The notes beneath the pieces are model-generated. The model was not told where the DNA came from and did not search any database. It was given only the letters and a program-made list of their open reading frames with translations. A stretch of 64,000 nt of DNA from CAWDMN01 sp963803155 (lineage in GTDB: Bacteria; Acidobacteriota; Terriglobia; Versatilivoradales; Versatilivoraceae): NCBI GenBank assembly GCA_963803155.1, contig CAWDMN010000070.1, forward strand, positions 1 to 64,000, written 5' to 3'. The position numbers and the translations under genes were made by a program. Positions 10,396-19,300 of the stretch are shown one piece after another; position 1 is the stretch's first letter; each line of letters opens with the position of its first letter.

Positions 10396-12255
10396 TTACT
10401 TGCTTTGGGCAGTTCTGTTCGCAACAGCATCGAAAGATGATGACAGGCTCTTTCCACCGAGGAGGTCGACGGCGCCTTGATACAACTGGGCACGCAATTG
10501 GTAACGTTCATTTGCCTTCGTGATATAGCGCACGGTAACTCCCACGCCGCCGACCACGGGTTTGATGCTAATGGAGGGCGCCACGGAGAACGATCTCATC
10601 TCCCGCGATCGTGACGCTCGCCGCCATTCTTCTTCAGCTTGCTTGGCACTCTCTTTCGTGGCCTCGATCACATTGTTTTGAATCTTTTCAACAATCGGGT
10701 ATGGATCCTGCCCGATGGGCAAAACTAGCTGCAATTCATCCCACAGCCATTGTCCCGTCGTCGAAAAATTGAAGTAATGCCCTTCGATCGCAAAATTGTT
10801 GGTAAACGTCACACGGCGGCCGGTCGGGTGGCCGGAATCAGTCCAGTTGCCCGTTTCGAGCAACACCGTATGGAAGGGGCCTATCTCGACAGCTTCCCCG
10901 GTGACACCGTTAATTTCCACCCAGTCTCCCAGGCGGATTCCGTTTTTCCCCATTAGCACGAACCAGCCGATGAAGCCGACAATGAAATCCTTCAGCGCGA
11001 CGGTGAGGCCCGCCCCCGCCAGGCCGAGGAATGTGCCGAGTTGTCCCGGCAGGCCGAAGATTGCCAGCAAGACAAAGAGCACCACAGCTATTTGAACGGC
11101 TACACGCGTAACCGTGCGGAGTGTTGCCACCTGCCGCCGATCCAGCGATAGAGTGTTGAGAAGCCGCTCCAGCCAACTGTCGAAGAAAATGCCAACCAGC
11201 AAGACCACCAGGATGATCAGCAAGCCCTGCAACGCGCGGTGCAGAACGTCGCGCTGCTGAACCGCGGCCAGGCCGTTCCATTGAGAGTAAACCGCGGCGA
11301 GCTGTTTCTCATAGTCGGCGCGCCTGTTAAAACTGGCGAGATCCTTTTGATCCAAAACAATCTGCTTCATCCCTGCCTGTGCGGCCGCCGATTCCTCATG
11401 ACTGCGAGGCTTTCGCGAAATGATGGACGTTTCAGCGGACCCTTTCTTCGAGTGCGCGGCCAAATCAGGGGAGGCCTGTTTCGCAGCATCAATCCGCGCA
11501 TCCAGAGCATCATGCTTTGCTCCCAGCTCAGCCGCCACTATCTGGGCTGCCCGGTCCGCTTCCATGAGCAGTTTTTGTTTTAGCCGCAGTTCCCACCACT
11601 GTTGGTACCGGTGAATCAAGCCATACTGATATGGCTTTGGTACTGGATATGCCGGAGGGGTTTTGTCAACCTCGCGAGAGACTTCTTCATGTTCCTGCAT
11701 CATAAGCTCAATCCGCGATTTGACATTGCCGCCGGCCCGGTTTAAGTCCAAAGTCGCATCGTCGACTTCATCTTCATCAGATTCCAATTGCACTTTTACT
11801 TCATCCAGCCGGTCAGCCAGTTCCTCTTTCTGGCTTCCCGTAGCCTTTGCTTCCAACGAAGTTAACTGGTCGGCCAGCATTTGATCAGCCTTCTGACGCC
11901 GCTGCGCCTTCTCCAACTGGACCTGTATTTTGCTTGCCTCCGGAGTCAAGACAGGAGGGTGCGCCTCCACGTCACGCCGTGCGCTTTCGTAAGCAAGATC
12001 CAGCTCGTGGTCGCATAACCGGATTGCCTCCTTTGACAACGCCTGCTCTTCAGGAGTGTCCGCGAATTGTGCGAGTTTCTGGGCGGTCCTCAAGGATGAT
12101 TGGTCGACCTGGGGCGCCATTGCCGTAGCGGCATTCTTCCCTTTGCCGGGTGCTGGCACAATACTCGGAGCGGTAATCGTGAGGATGAGTCCGTAGACAA
12201 CGGCTCCCAAGAGCAGTACCAATACAATCGCTGCGATCTTTTGTTTTGTATTCAT
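10396..12255 (-). CDS. Mechanosensitive ion channel (MscS family) with long coiled-coil N-terminus
   Basis: Small-conductance mechanosensitive channel homologue, opening under membrane tension. The preferred start is MNTKQKIAAIVLVLLLGAVV, a signal or first TM helix. About 300 residues follow, rich in Glu/Lys/Gln and likely periplasmic coiled coil. The MscS core has TM helices around GLLIILVVLLVGIFFDSWLE and AVVLFVLLAIFGLPGQLG, the pore helix LGLAGAGLTVALKDFIVGFIG, and the beta domain beginning IRLGDWVEINGVTGEAVEIG with TFTNNFA. At about 619 residues it is longer than E. coli MscS (286) because of the N-terminal extension. It stands alone between repeat elements. Family assignment is firm; the role of the extension is unknown. 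Confidence 0.9.
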   Translation of the reverse strand: MNTKQKIAAIVLVLLLGAVVYGLILTITAPSIVPAPGKGKNAATAMAPQVDQSSLRTAQKLAQFADTPEEQALSKEAIRLCDHELDLAYESARRDVEAHPPVLTPEASKIQVQLEKAQRRQKADQMLADQLTSLEAKATGSQKEELADRLDEVKVQLESDEDEVDDATLDLNRAGGNVKSRIELMMQEHEEVSREVDKTPPAYPVPKPYQYGLIHRYQQWWELRLKQKLLMEADRAAQIVAAELGAKHDALDARIDAAKQASPDLAAHSKKGSAETSIISRKPRSHEESAAAQAGMKQIVLDQKDLASFNRRADYEKQLAAVYSQWNGLAAVQQRDVLHRALQGLLIILVVLLVGIFFDSWLERLLNTLSLDRRQVATLRTVTRVAVQIAVVLFVLLAIFGLPGQLGTFLGLAGAGLTVALKDFIVGFIGWFVLMGKNGIRLGDWVEINGVTGEAVEIGPFHTVLLETGNWTDSGHPTGRRVTFTNNFAIEGHYFNFSTTGQWLWDELQLVLPIGQDPYPIVEKIQNNVIEATKESAKQAEEEWRRASRSREMRSFSVAPSISIKPVVGGVGVTVRYITKANERYQLRAQLYQGAVDLLGGKSLSSSFDAVANRTAQSK

Positions 12256-12385
12256 ATTTTGGGAAGATTCTTTTCCAATCCAACTCGCGGAAGAGGAGCG
12301 GGGTCGCATCTCAAAGTCCGCAATTAACCTTAGTATTCCATTTCGCAAGTTCGGTGACGTATTTTCACTGCTAAGGCGGTTTTTT

Positions 12386-12765
12386 ATTAATCCCGCGCTT
12401 CATCGCGGGGACTGGAGCTTCAACATTTCTAAGTTGTTGCAACTTCTGCCAGGCCAGCATCGGATTCCAGCCTGTAAGGCTGGATTTATTATAGCCCAGG
12501 GCAACGCCTTGGGTTAATCCATTCCCTCCTCAGGTGAGGGAGCCCTGAAGGGGCGATTTAGCCGGTGACTCTACGTCAGAAATTGAGGGTGATACCGTTA
12601 ACGTGCCCTTTCAGGGCACTCGCAAAAATTATGCTTCTTCGATTCCCAGGGCGTCATTCGGCCTGTGGGCCTCACTTTGCCCTGGGCTACAATAACTCCG
12701 GCCCTTCAGGCCGGTATCACAAAAATGTTGAAACTCCAGTCCCCGCGCTGATGCGTGGGGTTAAT
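12386..12765. repeat. 380-bp nested palindromic repeat cluster
   Basis: Outer inverted arms of about 40 bp (12386-12428 and 12723-12765) share the cores CCCGCG, GGGGACTGGAG and TTCAACATTT in inverse order. Inside are further hairpins, for example CCAGCCTGTAAGGCTGG, GCCCAGGGC opposing GCCCTGGGC, GGCCCTTCAGGCC and GCCCTTTCAGGGC. The segment has no coding potential. Its size matches the separate cluster at 15396-15770. Confidence 0.75.
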
Positions 12766-13597
12766 GACATCCCAAAGAATTCGTCACTGTTTTTATGAAA
12801 TCAACTACTTAGTTCGACGGGGGAACGCCCTCACCCTGGGTTTGCCAAATGCTGTCTTTCGATCTGCTTGGTCTAGTATTACGACTGTGGAAGAATCCGA
12901 TCAGCCGTCCAATTCGGTCAGATGTTTAATGGCCACGCCGTTCTGTCGCTGGACCAACCAGAAAGCCGAATCTCTCCCCCCTGTCCTCTTGCCAGTCCCG
13001 AAAATGTTTCGAGCTTTCCCTTTTGATAAAATGGAAAAACTATCGGGCAGATTAGATTTTCGAAACAAATCTTTTCGGGCTGTCGGGCCTTTTTCAAGTT
13101 GATGGGTGTAACCGCTCCCGCTAAAAGGGGATTGGCTTCCAATCTGGGAATTCCATCGGTCTTTCTAGTACTCGGCTCCGACGACGATCGACTTGCCATC
13201 GCTGGCCTATCCAATACCTTTTCAGATTTTAGATCCCCTTCTTGATACCGCTTACGCATATGGTATCAATCCCCATTAACTCGGCCAAAAGAGCCAACCT
13301 CCGACCCACCGGAGGCACTTCCATCATAACCCGATTCATTCAACTTTTTCCAATGTTCTAGACTCTGGCGCTGTACAAGCTTTTTCCCTCCAATAGTGAT
13401 CCCCGGAAGAGGAGAGCACTCAAACCGGCGACGAGGCGATCTGAGGAGCGCAGATTGGGTGACCACTGCCGCGAACGATTGAGGATTAGGAGTTGTCATT
13501 TGGTGGGGAGAGAATCCGCTATCACGGAAGGCATGGCGCATGAACCAGGAACCGGGCTAACGTTGCGAGGTGATGAATGAAAAGAGCGACCAGACAG
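12766..13597. other. Gene-poor spacer with an unrecognised interrupted reading frame
   Basis: A minus-strand frame runs from about 13541 to 12918, interrupted by one stop at 13266-13268. Its translation (for example LEHWKKLNESGYDGSASGG and PRLEANPLLAGAVTPIN) is not one I recognise. It may be a degraded gene or chance. Nothing else stands out before RAYT copy B. Confidence 0.25.
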
Positions 13598-13978
13598 CTG
13601 CATAGATTCGGGGATGACTTAGTGTCCTTTCAGATCATGCACCAGCAGGTGAATGTGATTGGAGGTCACCATGTAATCAAGAACCGAAAGACCAAAGCGC
13701 TGGCGGGCTTCAAAGAGCCATTCAATCCAAGCCTGCCGGTCACAGGCAAACATGAGGAGGAATTCCCGCTCATGGCAGCGGTTAGTCAGATGCCAGATCA
13801 TGCCAGGCAAATAATGGCGATGCGCTCGCGCCATGGCCTGTTGACCTTGTAGGATGGAATGAAAAAATTCTTAAACAGGCATTATAGAGGCAAAAATAAG
13901 CCTTTTAAGGACAAAATATCAATTCATTTTTCGAGAAACTTCATTGCTTTCAAATACAAGTCTTGGTGTGACCCCAAT
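13598..13978 (-). mobile_element. RAYT element, copy B (partial)
   Basis: Minus-strand fragment with the N-terminal transposase region MARAHRHYLPGMIWHLTNRC from 13834, a WIEWLFEARQRFGLSVLDY segment and the HIHLLVHDLKG HUH motif. The frame then runs out at the element edge near 13600. The 5' flank ends in CTTGGTGTGACCCC at about 13975. C-terminal half missing. Confidence 0.85.
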
Positions 13979-14155
13979 TCCCCCACAATAATTGCGACAT
14001 TGCATCCCGATGAAGTGTAATATGCAATTATTGCGATCTGATCCTAATTTTTCCCATTTTCATTTATTTTTGGCTAGGACTATGATTGTCCAAGTCGCTG
14101 CCGCTCTCGACCTTGATCGCAACACAATGCCGCGACCCCCAAGAAAGGAGGGAAC

Positions 14156-15262
14156 ATGAGAACGAGCAACGGATTTACGGTCATAGGCCGGCTTGCCGAG
14201 ATAGCTGGAGGACTGTTTGCAGCCTTACTCACAACTTCGCTTCTCCAGACGGCAGGCTTTGAAGTTGAGGGTAGAGCTGCTGTGGTTGGAAAGCAGGATC
14301 GGAAATTTGTTGGAGCCCCCCGCAATGAAAGGAAAGAGCTGCCTGCCAAATCGGAGGTCAACATCAACAAGGGGGAGAAGGGGCTTGTGTTTGGTGCAAT
14401 AATGCCACATGGTCCGGATATCATTTTGGAGGTCACCAAGGATCCAACGCTGATGGCCGAGACCCGGGGCGCCATGGAGGAGACAGCCCGCCGTTTTGCA
14501 GCCGCACGCGTTGAGACACTCGTGCTCCTCGACCCGGAGATCATCCACACCCGGCAGGGTGAGGCTCTGGCCGGTTCCTGTTCGTTCTTCAAGGGCGACA
14601 GTGTTCTGTCCATCGGAACGGCTGCGTACGCGGGAGGACGCCTGGGCCTCAACGAGGAGCGCTTCGAGTGCGACACGAAACTGATTCAGGAGATCTTTGA
14701 CGCCGGACGTCAGGCCGGATTCCCCGTCGTGGCAGACGCTGGAGACAAGGACAAAGGTGAACTACTTCTTGAGTGGGGGGCGTTAATACCTCTATGGTAC
14801 ACCATACGGCCCCTCCCCGCGCCGCGTCCCCGGATAGTCGTGATCTCTCCCAGCACCATGGTGCCGCGGGAAAAGCTGATCTCTTTTGGCGAACTGCTCG
14901 CCAAAATCGCGAACGACTCCGGCAAGCGTGTCGCTCTCATCGCCTCAGCCGATCAGGGGCACCGGCATGACAAAAATCATCCACGTTTCGGCTTCTCTCC
15001 CTTCGCCGCGCAGCACGACGCTCTGTACTGTGAGGCGGTCTCATCGAATCACTTGGAGAAGCTGCTCAACATCAGCAATGAGGTGCTGGAGGGGTCCTTC
15101 ACGGATTCTCTTTGGCAGACGCTGATCCTGGCCGGCGCGCTTAAGGTTATGCCCATGGAGATTACTTTCTTCAACTACGCCCGGCCTTCCTACTACGGGA
15201 TGGTGGTGGCGACATTTGAGCCTCCAAGTGCAGGCAAAGCTTCCGAATCGCGCAAGCCGTGA
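14156..15262 (+). CDS. LigB/Memo-like class III extradiol dioxygenase superfamily protein
   Basis: The fold is that of the catalytic subunit of class III ring-cleavage dioxygenases and of the Memo-like protein B of AmmeMemoRadiSam loci. Motifs: LVFGAIMPHGPD near residue 77 (His85, a likely metal ligand), EWGALIPLWY, and ASADQGHRHD near residue 270, followed by FGFSPFAAQHD. The C-terminal PSYYGMVVATFE segment is also typical. The first 75 residues are unusual, with a hydrophobic stretch at 10-34 (GGLFAALLTTSLLQ). They may be a signal anchor or show that the real start is further downstream. It follows GAAAGGAGGG closely. No ring-oxidation genes are nearby, so a Memo-like role is as likely as catechol cleavage. 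Confidence 0.75.
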   Translation: MRTSNGFTVIGRLAEIAGGLFAALLTTSLLQTAGFEVEGRAAVVGKQDRKFVGAPRNERKELPAKSEVNINKGEKGLVFGAIMPHGPDIILEVTKDPTLMAETRGAMEETARRFAAARVETLVLLDPEIIHTRQGEALAGSCSFFKGDSVLSIGTAAYAGGRLGLNEERFECDTKLIQEIFDAGRQAGFPVVADAGDKDKGELLLEWGALIPLWYTIRPLPAPRPRIVVISPSTMVPREKLISFGELLAKIANDSGKRVALIASADQGHRHDKNHPRFGFSPFAAQHDALYCEAVSSNHLEKLLNISNEVLEGSFTDSLWQTLILAGALKVMPMEITFFNYARPSYYGMVVATFEPPSAGKASESRKP

Positions 15263-15395
15263 CTGGCTTGATCCGCAGCTTTTGGGATTACATCTCTCCT
15301 GAGTGGTCAAGCGGAAATGTTGCTTCACCGTAATAGTCGTGCATTTTTTAACCAGCAAGCTGACTTGGCACTTTGGCGGATTCTGGGTCAGAGCT

Positions 15396-15770
15396 GAATG
15401 GCGCTTACTTAAGGACCCCCTGGCCATAATTCCGTTCAAATTTTGTCCCGGCAGGGACATTGGAGAATAGCCAGGGACAAGCGCGATCTGCTCAGGTCTT
15501 GCTCTGCCAGTCGCGCGCCGTCCCTGGTAATATCGAGCCACCTGTTGTCGCGTCCCGGCAGGGACGCTGGAGGCACAGTTTGTTGGGCAAGGGCGCCGTC
15601 GCCTCCCGCGCCCCTGCCGGGGCGCCCCTTTTTTTTCCTGGAATCCAGGGACGGCGCGGGCCGATCGCAGTGTCGCCATTTTAGCCGCATTGCGTCCCAA
15701 TCGGCCCGCTTGTCCCTGGCTATTCTCCATTGTCCCTCCGGGACTTTTAATCCTTAAGTAAGCGCCATTC
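15396..15770. repeat. 375-bp nested palindromic repeat cluster
   Basis: Perfect 20-bp outer arms, GAATGGCGCTTACTTAAGGA (15396-15415) and its complement (15751-15770). Inside, a second pair of about 39 bp surrounds GGAGAATAGCCAGGGACAAG, and GTCCCGGCAGGGAC-type hairpins recur. The flanks carry GGGTCAGAGCT on the left and GGGTCGGAGCT on the right, a possible target duplication with one mismatch. No coding potential. It lies about 45 bp from RAYT copy C. Confidence 0.8.
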
Positions 15771-15813
15771 GGGTCGGAGCTTGAATGATCGTCAGCTCAT
15801 AAACGGTCGATAT

Positions 15814-16133
15814 TGGAAGTCACCATGTAATCAAGAACCGAAAGGCCAAAACGCTGGCGGGCTTCAAAGAGCCAGCCAATCCAAGCCTGCCGGTCACAGG
15901 CAAACTTGAGGAGGAATTGCCGCTCCTGGCAGCGGTGAGTCAGATGCCAGATCATGCCAGGCAAATAATGGCGATGCGCTCGCGCCATGGCCTAATGACC
16001 TTGTTAAGATGGAATGGAAAAAAAATAAACTGGCATTTTAGAGGCAAAAATAAGCCGTTTAAGGCCAAAATATCCATTCGTTTTGCGAAGAACTTCAATG
16101 CTTTCAAATACAAGTCTTGGTGTGACCCCAATT
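15814..16133 (-). mobile_element. RAYT element, copy C (partial)
   Basis: Minus-strand remnant with the N-terminal transposase segment (MARAHRHYLPGMIWHLTHRC, reading down from 15988) truncated just at the HUH motif. The 5' flank ends in CTTGGTGTGACCCC near 16130. It is followed by about 240 bp (16134-16376) in which I see no gene. Confidence 0.85.
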
Positions 16134-16376
16134 TAAACATGATTTTGCAATCTAGGCTCCACAGGAATCTGCTTGCCTGCATCCATTGGTCGAAATTGAC
16201 TCACATTGGCCCTTGACGATAATGAGGGATTAGCCAATTAATTCACGTATTGACACCGAAACATGCCAGTTTTCCCCAATTCGGTTTTTCATGGAAATTC
16301 CAAATAACATATTGCATCTTACACAGCGAACTCGATCTGCCTCTGTATATCTTCCTTTGAAGGATAAGATGAATCC

Positions 16377-19300
16377 TTAATTAGATGGAAGTGGGGAAAC
16401 CATGTAGTCACGAAGCCGGAATCCGGTATGGGATCCGCGTTCCACTAACTTATCCAGCAATAAGATGGTAGCACGATGTAAGTTTGGGTACTGCCGGATG
16501 ACAGTACCATGCTCATAGCAAGCTTTACGAAGCAAGACTTCGAGTTCGAACTCCGCATTACGGTCCTCTAAGAGGTCCCTTCCGTTAGCTCTCTGGATTG
16601 ATTCAGCAAGCCATCTGATTGCTAGGGGAAGCAAGACTTGTCCAACCGAGCATAATAGTGATAAGAGAGCTCCAAAACCGGCCGGGGTATTACCAACCAC
16701 TGTCGCAGCAGACTCGATGAAATCTATATTGGTACTCACAGGCTCCCATTCTTTAACACCATCTTTCCAGGCAATGTCGGCAAATAAGAGTATACGGACG
16801 AGACTGCGCAGCTCATCATAGTGCCAGATGTGGGAAGATCCTCGTAAGAGTGGATGTTGGAAGATGGGTTCGGAAATACTTTTCCAGATCATCCAGAACA
16901 ACTCGCCAGATCGAATCCTGTCTTCCGCATAGGGTAATCCTTCGAGCAATTCCCCCAGATACTTGGGACACCGATCAACGTAATCGCGAAGCAACCGCCC
17001 AATCCGAGCCGCCTCTGCAACAGGACGTGCGAGCGCATATTGAACAAACATCTTAGCCATGGCATGCTGGAACTCGAAGCTTACATCGCTGCGCTGGTCC
17101 GACTTCCAAGCCTCGGTCGCCTCTGCCTGGCGAAGCACCGCAGCCAGACATGCCATGATAAACGCACACAGGTCTTGGTCATCGGTACTAGGCTCAATCA
17201 TCCTCAGAGCGTTCGAAAGTTCAGACCAGTTATGCGTTTCAAGGTCCACTGTGGGTGTGGTTAGCGAGATGAGAGTCTCTCGCTTGACTATACGAGCACG
17301 AATGCCCGAAGTAGCCTCCAGGATCGCCTTCTCCAGTCGTTCTTGGGAAAATTCATTCTCGCGCCGTTGCCGTTCAGTTCGCCGAATCAAGTTCGTGGCG
17401 CTAGAAAGCTCCAATAAGCCTCCGATGCATGCCTTTGCCAGTTCAGGGTCAATCTCCCAAAGCCAATCACGGACACCCGAAGCCGCATAGTCCCTGACTT
17501 CATAGCTTATGTGGGTCACGGCAACGGCGAGACATTCCTCATTCTGGGTTCGAGTCTGAATATCTACCGCACCTTTCAAGAGAAGTGGCAATACACAAGC
17601 ACAGGGGCGAGAACCATCGAATGGGTTCCTCGCAATCCGCGTATCAAATGCTTTCTCAATGTCCTTGCGCAGGACCTCTCCGATTACTATGCGCCTGCAC
17701 CACTCTAGATCGGTAGAATCGAGTTCGGCATAATGATCTCGGATCAAATAAGCCGCCACAAAGGAAGGACCCGACTTGCTCAAGGAAGTCTCATCGTTGC
17801 TTTCTGAGGACGGCTGTTCCGACAGGGCCTTCGCTTCACGAAAGGCATCACGCCAGTCAGGGAAAGCATCCATGGCTTGGCTTTCCCCACGGATTCGCAT
17901 CATTCCCCACATCGCCAGACGCATACGCCTGTTAGCGGGAGCCTGGTCTTCTTCTGCCTTGGCGATGTACTGCCGTAAATCTGGATCCGGTTCTCTAGGA
18001 ACCAATATGACTTCACCCGGCTCTTTGCCTTCTTCAGTTTTGAAATTACGGGCGTCCATCCGGTGTAGCGCAATGCGCCAATTCTTGTCCGCTTCATCCT
18101 GTTCTTCCTCAGGAGGGAGGGCCTTATGGAAATTGTCCAAAATAGACCAAACCCTGTCCCGCAACGAAGTCCACTGAAGACGAAATGCAAGCTCCTCCAA
18201 ATTACTCTTGCGATGTGGGAGAGCAGCGGAGTCCTTGCGCTCTTGATAATGGATATCGTCGGCGCCACCGGTAGGGATGCCCAGGGAGGATCTCACATCA
18301 GTGACATGGTACTGCTCCTGGTGTGAGCGCTCATAGTCCCACCTGATAAACTCTTGTACACTGAGGAGAGGCAGAACTTCCTCCGCCACCGCCTGTGGAT
18401 ATGCAATCGCAACCGACACAAGCACGGCAATTGTCGCTGCCGATGTGCTGCCGTCAAGACTCATCTGAAAGTAGTCCCGAATGTTGTTGCCTTGTTTGGC
18501 CTGGCCCAAGAGCCATGCTTCCAAAGACATAAGCGCACACTCCAGGACCTTCGGTCCTTCCGTCATACTTCGGTAGAGCGCCCAGAGGCGAGGGCTGGCT
18601 ATCAAAAGCCGTGAACCGGTGTCAGTCGGCAAATGGACGGTGCACACCTCATTGCTCATTCGGGATTCTGAATACGACTGAGCAGCTTGATTCGTAAGTC
18701 GAACGATGAAATCAATTGCTGCCTCTGGATGATAAGCAAGCAGGAACATGAAAGGTCCTTGCAATGCGCTTTCGGGGTGGTAACTGAAATGCATCGAATC
18801 GTTGAAGCCGAAAAATCCTTCCCAAACTAAGTGGGAACGGTAGTGTAATTCATCATCCTGCTGCAATCGCCAGATTAATTCAGCCACCTCAATCACGAGA
18901 TGAGGGAAATGGGCACAGAGAGGATGGCATTCGAATGATTTCACAACGTGCTCAAGCACGGTTCGCGAGTGATACTCGCGGGTGAGTTCATTTGCCATAG
19001 CGGACCGAATGAGAGCAGTAACCTCATCCGGTGCCGCATGAGGGATCTTGAAGAGCAGTTCCAGAAACTCAACAACCAGGTTGCCTGAGTAGCGATTGGG
19101 GACGGTGAGTAAACTCCAGTATTTCAGACAAATTTGCGCGACTGCCTGAGCCTCTGAAGGAAGCGGCTCTATAGCGGAGAAACCCTGAGACCAGTCTTTC
19201 AACAGCTCGACGACAGTACCATCTTCATTTAAGTCGAAGGCGGCAAGATTTCGGTGCGTGAACAGGATCAGTTCTCGCCAGCCGCTACCAAGGGGGACAA

